A DNA stretch of 64,000 nucleotides. Origin: JADKBO01 sp965230345. GTDB taxonomy: Bacteria; Bacteroidota; Bacteroidia; Chitinophagales; Saprospiraceae. This document shows positions 17,013 to 24,729 of the stretch, one piece after another; within the stretch, counting starts at the first letter, position 1, and every line of letters begins with the position of its first letter. The position numbers and the translations under genes were made by a program. Where the stretch lies: the NCBI GenBank assembly GCA_965230345.1, contig CBDDKR010000002.1:434001-498000 (forward strand). The letters are read 5' to 3'. The notes beneath the pieces are model-generated. The model saw only the letters and a program-made list of their open reading frames with translations, had not been told where the DNA came from and did not search any database.

Positions 17013-17957
17013 TTACAGGCGAATAACCTGTTTTACAATACTACTATTGTCTTTAAATCTAGCTTGAATAAAGAAAGTTCCTTTTTCTAAATCTGAAATA
17101 ACTAGACTATTATCCTCTATATTTTGAATACTTCTTACTCTTTCTCCTATAGAGTTATAAATATTTACTACAGTCAAATTGTCCTCACATGTCAGTACAA
17201 AATCACCATTAGAAGGATTTGGAGCTACATTGATCGATTCAAATGCAGTAGGAGCAATCGAAGAAACTATAGATTTTGCAAATACTTCCTTTACCATATT
17301 AAGCATTAGTGTTTTTGCCTCATACTTTTCTCCATGAGTAAATAAGCCTTGCTCAACTTTTATCCCTTTTACGGCCTTTGTATAATCAGCATCAATATGA
17401 ATTACTTCTTCACTCTCATCGACTTCTTTTTCAATTGTCAATGAAAGCTCAGCATAATTTACATCACCTAATGCATGAATCTGATATACTACATCTAAAC
17501 TGGACTCGCAATGACCTTCCATTGCAACAAATCTATATCCTGGATCCCAACCCCAATGCATAGATGGAAATTTAGGAGCTAAAGGATGATCTTCCGCATA
17601 AGAAGCAGGATCTAAATGATTTGCACTGGTATCTACACCCACTGAAAATCTTAGATTTTCAATATGTGAAATATTATGCTGTCCCAAATCAATGGTGGTT
17701 TCTTCTCCAGCATCAACCAATACATATAAATCATTAATTGGAGTCACTTGTCCACCGTCATGTTCTAGAATAAACCCAGAAAGATAGTACTGCATTCTGG
17801 TAACCGTAAATGGTGTATTCATATCATTAGATGTCTCTTGATCAAATTGAAAAGTTTGATCTCCTAGCAAATGATTGATATTAATCTTAATATTGGATTG
17901 GCCAAATACAGTAAAACTTGACCATATAGTAAATAAGAGTAGAGTGATTCGTAACAT
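17013..17957 (-). CDS. MbnP-like copper protein with T9SS type A sorting domain
   Basis: A 314-residue exported protein (signal peptide ends near 'FGQSN'). Residues about 22-215 follow the MbnP family: 'HLLGDQTFQFDQ', 'VTRMQYYLSGFILEHDGG', 'HNISHIENLRFSVGVDTSANHLDPASY', 'HPLAPKFPSMHWGWDPGYRFVAMEG'. MbnP binds copper through a site completed by a kynurenine that its partner MbnH makes from tryptophan; the WGW cluster here offers candidates. The last about 75 residues ('VAPNPSNGDFVLTCEDNLTVVNIYNSIGE..') are a T9SS type A signal, so the protein should reach the cell surface or outside. First gene of a three-gene cluster with two di-heme peroxidases. Confidence 0.75.
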   Translation of the reverse strand: MLRITLLLFTIWSSFTVFGQSNIKININHLLGDQTFQFDQETSNDMNTPFTVTRMQYYLSGFILEHDGGQVTPINDLYVLVDAGEETTIDLGQHNISHIENLRFSVGVDTSANHLDPASYAEDHPLAPKFPSMHWGWDPGYRFVAMEGHCESSLDVVYQIHALGDVNYAELSLTIEKEVDESEEVIHIDADYTKAVKGIKVEQGLFTHGEKYEAKTLMLNMVKEVFAKSIVSSIAPTAFESINVAPNPSNGDFVLTCEDNLTVVNIYNSIGERVRSIQNIEDNSLVISDLEKGTFFIQARFKDNSSIVKQVIRL

Positions 17958-17962
17958 ATTAT

Positions 17963-17991
17963 ATTTGGTATTTACTGCAATAATACCAAAT
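17963..17991. promoter_or_regulatory. 10-9-10 inverted repeat upstream of the MbnP-like gene
   Basis: ATTTGGTATT (17963-17972) and its exact complement AATACCAAAT (17982-17991) flank a 9-bp centre, beginning 6 bp before the start codon. It lies between that ATG and a candidate -7 box. It could be a repressor operator or an RNA hairpin masking the translation start. Confidence 0.55.
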
Positions 17992-18005
17992 TCTTGTTTT
18001 ACCTA

Positions 18006-18013
18006 CAAAAATA
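18006..18013 (-). promoter_or_regulatory. Candidate -7 box for the MbnP/MbnH-like cluster
   Basis: TATTTTTG on the minus strand, 49 bp before the MbnP-like ATG, fits TANNTTTG. The inverted repeat at 17963-17991 would lie within the first bases transcribed. Confidence 0.38.
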
Positions 18014-18059
18014 GTCTTACCAAATCCTCAACCTATTGAGCTTTCGTCGTACAGATCAA

Positions 18060-19091
18060 TTACATTGACCTTCTATCTATCAAAAACGAATATCTATGTG
18101 AATTTTTCAAAGCCATGCCCGTTCCTCTTACCACAGCTCTTAATGGATCTTCTGCTACGTGGACTTTCAGCTTTGTCTTATTACTAATTCTTTTAGCCAA
18201 TCCTCTAAGCAATGCACCTCCACCTGTTAAATAAATTCCAGTTCGGTATATATCAGATGCCAACTCTGGTGGAGTATCTTCTAAAGCCTTTAGGACTGCT
18301 TCTTCTATTTTTGCTATGGACTTATCCAATGCTTCAGCAATTTCAGTATGCGTAGTATATACTTGTTTAGGAATTCCAGTAAGAAGGTCTCTTCCATTCA
18401 CTGGAAATTTCTCTGGTGGAGACTCCAAGTCCACAGTAGCCGCACCTACATTGATTTTGATTTGTTCAGCCGTTCTCTCTCCAATCAAAAGATTGTGCTT
18501 TCTCTTCATATGATCGATGATATCATTGGTAAACTCATCACCCGCAACCCTAATCGATTGATCTGTAACGATACCAGACAAGGCAATTACAGCGATCTCA
18601 GTAGTACCTCCCCCTATATCTACAATCATATTACCCACCGGCTCTTCGACATCAAGACCAATACCTAATGCCGCCGCCATAGGCTCATGAATCAAGTATG
18701 TTTCTTTAGAATCTACATGATCGGCAGAGTCAAAAACAGCCCTTTTCTCCACCTCAGTAATACCAGATGGAATACAAATCACCATTTTAAGGTGGGTAAA
18801 GAACTTCTTCTTATCGCCAATCATTCCGATTAACCCTTGAATTAACGCCTCAGCAGCTTGGAAATCTGCAATCACACCATCTTTAAGAGGTCTAACTGTC
18901 TTAATGTTTTCATGAGTTTTCTCATGCATCTGCATTGCTTTGTTTCCAACTGCAATGGTCTCATTTGTAGACCTATTAATAGCAACAATTGATGGTTCAT
19001 CTATAACCACCGTATCGTCCTGTATGATCAATGTATTAGCAGTTCCTAGATCAATGGCAAGTTCCTGCTTAAAAAAGTTTAAAAATCGCAT
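18060..19091 (-). CDS. mreB: Rod shape-determining protein MreB
   Basis: A 343-residue actin-like ATPase that forms membrane-bound filaments guiding lateral wall synthesis. Visible motifs are 'ELAIDLGTANTLI' (phosphate 1), 'EPSIVAINR', 'PLKDGVIADFQAAE', 'IHEPMAAALGIG', 'NMIVDIGGGTTEIAVIAL' (phosphate 2) and 'GIYLTGGGALLRGL' (adenosine site). Length is normal. It is solitary here: mreC and mreD, which usually follow, are replaced by the convergent end of the copper cluster. With rodA nearby the cell is expected to be rod-shaped. Confidence 0.95.
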   Translation of the reverse strand: MRFLNFFKQELAIDLGTANTLIIQDDTVVIDEPSIVAINRSTNETIAVGNKAMQMHEKTHENIKTVRPLKDGVIADFQAAEALIQGLIGMIGDKKKFFTHLKMVICIPSGITEVEKRAVFDSADHVDSKETYLIHEPMAAALGIGLDVEEPVGNMIVDIGGGTTEIAVIALSGIVTDQSIRVAGDEFTNDIIDHMKRKHNLLIGERTAEQIKINVGAATVDLESPPEKFPVNGRDLLTGIPKQVYTTHTEIAEALDKSIAKIEEAVLKALEDTPPELASDIYRTGIYLTGGGALLRGLAKRISNKTKLKVHVAEDPLRAVVRGTGMALKNSHRYSFLIDRRSM

Positions 19092-19198
19092 CCTTAGCTG
19101 ATTATTCTATTATAACATCCTCTATTTCATCAAAAATTATGCCTGATGAAATTCATTCCTAAAAAAACTTAAGTCATCTTACTAAAGGGGGGATGACA

Positions 19199-19234
19199 CA
19201 AAAATAAAATTCTTTTTGATTTATCATCATCAAA
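19199..19234 (-). promoter_or_regulatory. Candidate promoter of mreB
   Basis: On the minus strand, TTTG (19234-19231) and TATTTTTG (19206-19199) are separated by 24 bp, slightly longer than usual. It lies about 100 bp before the mreB start in the 175-bp gap after tsaC. Confidence 0.35.
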
Positions 19235-19266
19235 TTTGTCAATTAGTCGGTGAATCGAATAATTTA

Positions 19267-20220
19267 TCAAACTGTAGCTCTTCTTAAACGATCATTTATT
19301 GCAATACCCAAACCTTCTTCTGGTAAAAGTTTAGTATAAATAATGTCCAAATTAAGATTGTCTAACTCTCTCATGTACTTAAACAAGTTCTGAGCAGCTT
19401 CGTTTGAATTACCTGTAGTCGACAAGTTCCGTTGATTTTCAGTTGGCATATTCTCTACTGAAACGCCAAAAGTAAGAGCTCCAATTCTCAATCCTTCCAA
19501 CATTGGAATAGCATCCCAAGTTTGTACTAATTTGATTTTTGAATTTGGTGCATAATGGGACTTCAACATCCCTGGAGCTTTAGGGTTTGAAGAAGAGTGT
19601 TCAAATACAACCAATTCTTCTACGACTTCTCTGATTACATCTATAGTCAATCCGCCTTTCCTATATACCATTATTCTTCCATCTTCTTCTCCGACAATAG
19701 TTGACTCTAGCCCGATTTGAGCTCCCCCACCATCCAAAATATATGGAATTTCTCCTCCCAATTGATCTTGTACATGCTGGGCGGAAGTCGGACTAATGTA
19801 ACCAAAAGGGTTGGCACTTGGGGCTGCTAGAGGAAAATCCAAATTCATTAATAATCTTCTCGTCAAAGGGTGGTTAGGAATTCGGACCGCTACTCTATCG
19901 CTTCCAGAAGTCACCAAATCCGAGATAACATCTTTTTTAGGTAATAATAAAGTAATCGGACCTGGCATGAATTTTTCCGCCAGTGCCATCAATTTAGCAT
20001 TATCCAATACCGCATATCGTTGGATATCCTGAATAGACCCTAAATGAATAATTAATGGGTCAAAGTGTGGTCTTTTTTTCGCCTCAAATATTCTTGCAAC
20101 CGCACTTGAGTCTAGAGCATTACCAGCTAAGCCATAAACAGTTTCTGTTGGAATGGACACTACATCTCCTGCCCTCAAATAAGCAGCTGCAATATCTATA
20201 CGATTACCAATAATAGCCAT
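19267..20220 (-). CDS. L-threonylcarbamoyladenylate synthase (Sua5 type)
   Basis: A 317-residue enzyme that makes the threonylcarbamoyl-AMP used for the t6A37 modification of ANN-decoding tRNAs. The N-terminal YrdC domain shows 'GDVVSIPTETVYGLAGNALD', 'KKRPHFDPLIIHL', 'MPGPITLLLPK', 'VAVRIPNHPLTRRLL' and 'PLAAPSANPFGYISPTSAQHV'. The extra C-terminal domain (about 220-317) is the Sua5 extension, distinguishing it from short TsaC. It is the last gene of a four-gene operon; its ATG touches the stop of rsmG. Confidence 0.9.
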   Translation of the reverse strand: MAIIGNRIDIAAAYLRAGDVVSIPTETVYGLAGNALDSSAVARIFEAKKRPHFDPLIIHLGSIQDIQRYAVLDNAKLMALAEKFMPGPITLLLPKKDVISDLVTSGSDRVAVRIPNHPLTRRLLMNLDFPLAAPSANPFGYISPTSAQHVQDQLGGEIPYILDGGGAQIGLESTIVGEEDGRIMVYRKGGLTIDVIREVVEELVVFEHSSSNPKAPGMLKSHYAPNSKIKLVQTWDAIPMLEGLRIGALTFGVSVENMPTENQRNLSTTGNSNEAAQNLFKYMRELDNLNLDIIYTKLLPEEGLGIAINDRLRRATV

Positions 20221-20849
20221 TACCCTTGCAAGTAAATTAAGTATTTTTCAATGAAGTACTCTTCTCGAATAAAATCAGTAATTTTAATAGATTCGTAATA
20301 CTCTCCACGAGGAAGTTCTTTAAGTTCTTTTTTTAAGTTTCCACCCTTTAAAGCTATTATTCCATTAGGAATTGGATTAATATTATTTGCAGCCAAATGT
20401 TTTCTGCTCCAATTAAATATTTGTCTCATTGAAGCAACTGCTCGGGTAACAACAAAATCAAACTTCTTATTTTTAATATCCTCTACTCTTGAATGCTGAG
20501 TAGTAATGTTTTTGAGGTCTAACTCTTCAGCTATAGCTCTTATTACATTCAGTTTTTTATTGATGGAATCAACCAAATGAAAATGAACATCTGGAAAAAG
20601 AATGGCTAACGGGACTCCAGGGAAGCCTCCACCTGTACCTAGGTCTAGCACCTTACTGCCCTTCTTAAATTGAATGAATTTTGCAATTGACATTGAATGC
20701 AAAACATGGTGTAAATAGAGGTTGTCAATGTCTTTTCTTGATATTACATTGATCTTTTGATTCCACTCCTTATACAAAGGCATCAATGCTTCCAACTTAG
20801 TATATTGATCTTCATTTAAATTAGGAAAATACTCCTTAATTAATTCCAT
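20220..20849 (-). CDS. rsmG: 16S rRNA (guanine527-N7)-methyltransferase RsmG
   Basis: A 209-residue SAM-dependent methyltransferase that methylates G527 of 16S rRNA. The SAM-binding signature is 'KVLDLGTGGGFPGVPLAILFPDVHFHLVDSI' (about 66-96), preceded by 'WNQKINVISRKDIDNLYLHHVLHS'. 'FDFVVTRAVA' is the conserved post-SAM block. Loss of this enzyme in other bacteria gives low-level streptomycin resistance. It overlaps the glycosyltransferase gene upstream by 10 bp and abuts tsaC, so it is in the middle of a tightly packed operon. Confidence 0.93.
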   Translation of the reverse strand: MELIKEYFPNLNEDQYTKLEALMPLYKEWNQKINVISRKDIDNLYLHHVLHSMSIAKFIQFKKGSKVLDLGTGGGFPGVPLAILFPDVHFHLVDSINKKLNVIRAIAEELDLKNITTQHSRVEDIKNKKFDFVVTRAVASMRQIFNWSRKHLAANNINPIPNGIIALKGGNLKKELKELPRGEYYESIKITDFIREEYFIEKYLIYLQG

Positions 20850-21913
20850 GCTAATCTTCCTTTTCTCCTTCTAATAAATGCAAAAATACTTAAAACCGTA
20901 TAATATAATGCCATTCCAAAATCTAATAAAGGAAATAAGAACTTGTATTCACCAGCATCAAAAAGAGGATAGACTTTCTTTAGTAATACACTCATAATAA
21001 TCCAGAACAATACGCCTAACCCTACTACATCAAATTGACCTAATCCAATTCCTACAATCCATAACACCCACCATAACACCTTGAGTCCAGCATACATCGC
21101 CAATAAGGCTTTGTGATACCATTGATACTCAAAAGATGTCGATATATGTCTTGTCTTCTGCTTTAAAAAAGACAGTACACTTTCCTTTGCTTCAGAAAAA
21201 ACCCAAGATTTCTTATCTAAAACAGCTCCAATCTTTGCTTTATGAAGAATGGACTGAACAAACAAATCATCATCTCCTGAACTAATACCTCGATGCGATT
21301 CAAAGCCTCCTGCCTCATTAAAAATGGATTTTTTATACAATAAGTTACGACCAACTCCCATAAATGGAATGTTACGGCTTAAAAAGCCATAGTATTGTAA
21401 TGCTGTCAATACTGTTTCGTATCTTATAAATGTATTGAGCCATCCTTTTTTCCTAATCATTGGTCCATACCCAAGGAGAACATCACTTTCTCCAATACTG
21501 AACAACATTGTTTTTACCCAATCTTTGTCCGGCAGACAATCTGCATCTGTGAGTAATATTAATGGAGTTTTTACTTGATCAATTCCATCGGTGAGTGCTG
21601 TCTTTTTTCCTGGATTATCTTGTGAAGCTAATAACCATGTAATCTCTGGGTATTGTTGTTTTAATGCCCCCAAATCATCAGAGGAATAATCATCAATAAT
21701 AATAATTTCTTTAGCTGGATTGGTTTGATTTAAAAGTAATGGAATTAGCCTCCTTAGATTACTGACTTCATTCTTGGCAGCAATGACAATGGATACATCA
21801 CTTGATCTATAAGGTGACTTATTCTTATTATCCCTATCACGGCGAATAGATCCAAAAAATATTTCTGCATACATCAGCCTAAGCAAGCTAATAATGCAAA
21901 ACCCAATAAACAT
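20840..21913 (-). CDS. Family 2 glycosyltransferase, membrane-bound
   Basis: A 357-residue GT-A enzyme with a short N-terminal membrane segment and two or three C-terminal ones (about 270-345). Motifs: 'VSIVIAAKNEVSNLRRLIPLLL', 'IIIDDYSSDD', the metal-binding 'LTDADC', the acid-rich 'GDDDLFV', and 'QKTRH' as the product-site motif. Such enzymes make lipid-linked glycans or exopolysaccharide at the inner membrane. The acceptor is unknown. It overlaps rsmG by 10 bp and thiL by 1 bp, so expression is tied to housekeeping genes rather than to a polysaccharide locus. Confidence 0.82.
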   Translation of the reverse strand: MFIGFCIISLLRLMYAEIFFGSIRRDRDNKNKSPYRSSDVSIVIAAKNEVSNLRRLIPLLLNQTNPAKEIIIIDDYSSDDLGALKQQYPEITWLLASQDNPGKKTALTDGIDQVKTPLILLTDADCLPDKDWVKTMLFSIGESDVLLGYGPMIRKKGWLNTFIRYETVLTALQYYGFLSRNIPFMGVGRNLLYKKSIFNEAGGFESHRGISSGDDDLFVQSILHKAKIGAVLDKKSWVFSEAKESVLSFLKQKTRHISTSFEYQWYHKALLAMYAGLKVLWWVLWIVGIGLGQFDVVGLGVLFWIIMSVLLKKVYPLFDAGEYKFLFPLLDFGMALYYTVLSIFAFIRRRKGRLAWN

Positions 21914-22941
21914 TATGGTTTAAAATGATTCCATCCTTGACCTGAAAGATCTACTAATTTACCTCCAGTAGTCAGTAGTTTGATGCCTTCTTGAGCCTCT
22001 CGTACTTCCCCAACGATATAAACATCTGGCATGTATCGTACATCTTCTAAGTCTTGGTCGGACACCGTGAACATCAGTTCATAATCCTCTCCTCCATGAA
22101 GAGCACAGGTAATGGGATTAATTTTAAAATCTATCGCTTGCTGTTGCATATCAGGATGCATCGGCACCTTTCCTTCTTCTATGATCATACCCACACCAGA
22201 TTGCCTACAAATATGGATTGCTTCAGAAGATAGTCCATCGGATATGTCAATCATTGATGTTGGAGTAATGCCTTTCTCTTCGAAATAGGCAACCGCATCT
22301 TTCCGAGCTTCGGGTTTTAATAATCGCCCGATTAAGAATTCATGGTTATCCAACTCTGGTTGAACATCGGGATGATCAATAAAAACCTGCTTTTCTCTTT
22401 CCAGTATTTGAAGACCTAAATAAGCCGCCCCCAAGTTTCCGGTTACGCAAATTGCATCTCCAGGATTGGCTCCTGATCTATAAGAAATTCTGCCTTTATC
22501 CCCACGCCCTACTGCCGTAATACTAATGATAAGCCCCTTGTTGGATGAAGTGGTATCTCCGCCAACCAGATCAACATTATACAAATTGCAAGCAAGATGG
22601 ATACCCTTATATAATTCTTCCAAAGCCTCTACTGAAAATCGATTTGAAATGGCAATTGATACAGTAATTTGGGTTGGAACGGCATTCATTGCATAGATGT
22701 CAGAAAGATTTACGATCACTGACTTGTACCCTACATGCTTTAAAGGGCTATAGGCTAGATCAAAATGAATTCCCTCTACCAACATATCCGTTGATACTAC
22801 AGTAAAATGATCACCACTATCGATTACTGCTGCATCATCTCCGATTCCCTTGATAGAAGTGGGTTGTTTCAATACCGCATCCATGGTGAGGTGATCGATT
22901 AGTCCAAACTCCCCTAAAGTACCAATATCCGTTTTGCTCAT
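21913..22941 (-). CDS. thiL: Thiamine-monophosphate kinase ThiL
   Basis: A 342-residue PurM-like kinase that turns thiamine phosphate into the cofactor thiamine diphosphate. Conserved blocks are 'IGDDAAVID', 'STDMLVEGIHFDL', 'VNLSDIYAMNAVPTQI', 'LVGGDTTSS', 'VTGNLGAAYLGL', 'MIDISDGLSSEAIHI' and 'GGEDYELMF'. Length is normal. It heads the operon thiL, glycosyltransferase, rsmG, tsaC, with a candidate promoter about 20 bp before the ATG. Confidence 0.92.
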   Translation of the reverse strand: MSKTDIGTLGEFGLIDHLTMDAVLKQPTSIKGIGDDAAVIDSGDHFTVVSTDMLVEGIHFDLAYSPLKHVGYKSVIVNLSDIYAMNAVPTQITVSIAISNRFSVEALEELYKGIHLACNLYNVDLVGGDTTSSNKGLIISITAVGRGDKGRISYRSGANPGDAICVTGNLGAAYLGLQILEREKQVFIDHPDVQPELDNHEFLIGRLLKPEARKDAVAYFEEKGITPTSMIDISDGLSSEAIHICRQSGVGMIIEEGKVPMHPDMQQQAIDFKINPITCALHGGEDYELMFTVSDQDLEDVRYMPDVYIVGEVREAQEGIKLLTTGGKLVDLSGQGWNHFKP

Positions 22942-22960
22942 ATTATAATTCTATTGAGTG

Positions 22961-22968
22961 CAAAACTA
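22961..22968 (-). promoter_or_regulatory. Candidate -7 box of the thiL operon
   Basis: TAGTTTTG on the minus strand, 20 bp upstream of the thiL ATG, fits TANNTTTG. No -33 element is obvious. Confidence 0.45.
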
Positions 22969-23029
22969 CACAAATCCAACTAAAAAATGGGATTACTGAT
23001 TTACCCCAAAGGGTAGAATTCACCTATGA

Positions 23030-23695
23030 TCACTTTTTCTTCTTCTTTTTCCTCTTGTAGTCTCCTCTTTTCCAAGCTTCAATAAATTGCTTCCAAGCCA
23101 TAACATCAAAAATACGTTGAGGTTTGTATTGTCCAGAATATTTAAATTCAGCAGCTTTTTCGCGCAAATATATGTTTGAGGATTCTTTGCCATCTGACGG
23201 CACTGTGTGCCTCATTTCTTGAAGGACTTCTGTTGCTAAATTTTCCTCGGCCTTTTCTCTTAATTCGTCGGTAATATCAATCGCCAAAAACTCCTGTTTA
23301 AAATGATCTCTGTCTGGCCAAGGGAAGATGATTACTTCATCCAACAAAATACTGTCTTGAGACATAATTTGTATCCAAGAATAAAAATTATTGGACATCG
23401 TATCAGGAATTTGAAATGTAACGGTCTTATATCCAATACGTGAAAAATTGACCACTTCACCTTTTACAGCTACAAAAGAAAAGTATCCATCATATTCCGA
23501 TACAGCTCCTCGATCTGACCCCTCTACAGCAACATTGACATAAGGAAGAGGAACAATTTCTCCATTTTCATCAGCTGTGATAACCTTACCTGTAAACTGG
23601 ATGATTTGAGATTGCCAATCTTTTTCCTCTTCTTGAGCCCACGCTACATGTCCAAGAGAAAAAACCAACAATATCAATAGTATTCGTTTTGCCAT
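23030..23695 (-). CDS. Exported protein with carboxypeptidase-regulatory-like domain
   Basis: A 221-residue protein with a signal peptide (cleaved after 'GHVAWAQ'). Residues about 32-105 form a CarboxypepD_reg-like beta-sandwich: 'FTGKVITADENGEIVPLPYVNVAVEGSDRGAVSEYDGYFSFVAVKGE', normally the plug-side extension of TonB-dependent receptors. The rest is helical and charged, without a barrel. It ends in a run of seven lysines, which is unusual. Short proteins of this build recur in Bacteroidota, with unknown function. It is monocistronic. Confidence 0.65.
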   Translation of the reverse strand: MAKRILLILLVFSLGHVAWAQEEEKDWQSQIIQFTGKVITADENGEIVPLPYVNVAVEGSDRGAVSEYDGYFSFVAVKGEVVNFSRIGYKTVTFQIPDTMSNNFYSWIQIMSQDSILLDEVIIFPWPDRDHFKQEFLAIDITDELREKAEENLATEVLQEMRHTVPSDGKESSNIYLREKAAEFKYSGQYKPQRIFDVMAWKQFIEAWKRGDYKRKKKKKK

Positions 23696-23917
23696 GATTT
23701 AATCATTTTTATCGAAAACGAATATAGGGGTTTTCTTGTTCGCCTTTATTGATTTTTAACAAACATTTATGGGTTTTGAACTATATCTGATGAAAAATCT
23801 TAATGAAAAGAAGGTTCTTCAATTCTTGATTTTTACAAAATCAGTTTCAAATAAGTCTTTGTACCAACTATTCAGCTTCTTTTTACAAACTATTCACACT
23901 TTCCATTAGGCCCAAAA

Positions 23918-23958
23918 TCTACTGGTGCATCAATCCAATTTTGAAATGCACCAGTAGA
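23918..23958 (-). terminator. Hairpin terminator after the outer-membrane barrel gene
   Basis: A perfect 13-bp stem (TCTACTGGTGCAT / ATGCACCAGTAGA) with a 15-base loop lies 12 bp past the stop of the barrel gene. On the minus strand it is followed by TTTT. Confidence 0.7.
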
Positions 23959-23969
23959 CTTTCGAATTA

Positions 23970-24539
23970 CTAGAACTGAATACCGACTCCAACACTCATT
24001 GAGGCTATATCACGGTAAACATCGTCATCTAAAAATGTTCGTCCAAGATGAATCTTAGACTGCAAATTGATTACATAATTGGTCCTTTGAAATACTTCAA
24101 TTCCCGTACTGGCCATTACTCCACAACCCACATTCCAATCATCATTATCATCATTGATATCATACAATGCAGGACTATCTAATGACAAACCAATTCCTCC
24201 ATGGATCCACCATTTGTTACTTACCCAGTATTGCAATGAAGGGATCAAACTTCCAAAATGTCGGTCATTGCCACTGCTCTTGTAAATCTTACCTGGGATA
24301 CTTGCTGTTACAGCCAATTTTTCGTTAACAAAATAGCCTAATTTTAGCTCAGGAAAACTAATTCCTTCTTGCACATCATCAAATGTTTGAATATTCTCAC
24401 TGTCTTCTACCATAATTATTGTAGCTCCCATGCTGACTTCAAAGAGTAATCCATCTCTACGACCATTTTCCGTGTCATTCTGAGCTAACATCCATGTAGT
24501 AAGACTGGTAAAAAATACGATTAATAATTTCGTTCTCAT
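23970..24539 (-). CDS. Putative outer-membrane beta-barrel protein
   Basis: A 189-residue protein with a signal peptide (cleaved near 'WMLAQND'). The remainder alternates polar and hydrophobic residues in strand-like runs ('KLGYFVNEKLAVTASIPG', 'WWIHGGIGLSL', 'VINLQSKIHLG') and ends 'MSVGVGIQF', an aromatic terminus typical of outer-membrane barrels. The size suits a barrel of about eight strands. No function can be assigned. A strong terminator hairpin follows. Confidence 0.6.
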   Translation of the reverse strand: MRTKLLIVFFTSLTTWMLAQNDTENGRRDGLLFEVSMGATIIMVEDSENIQTFDDVQEGISFPELKLGYFVNEKLAVTASIPGKIYKSSGNDRHFGSLIPSLQYWVSNKWWIHGGIGLSLDSPALYDINDDNDDWNVGCGVMASTGIEVFQRTNYVINLQSKIHLGRTFLDDDVYRDIASMSVGVGIQF

Positions 24540-24729
24540 TAGTATTGTTTTATAATAATTTGATTAATAAGCGATAAAACTTAAAGCCATTGGTTGGATC
24601 TCGATATTCAGATAGGCTATTCTTGATATTAAAACTTGTACTACTGCACAGATCTTCCAATTTGCCTTTACATTACTTGTGATCAATTTTCACCTAATCA
24701 CAATGTTTTTTAATTAAAATTTGTACGGT

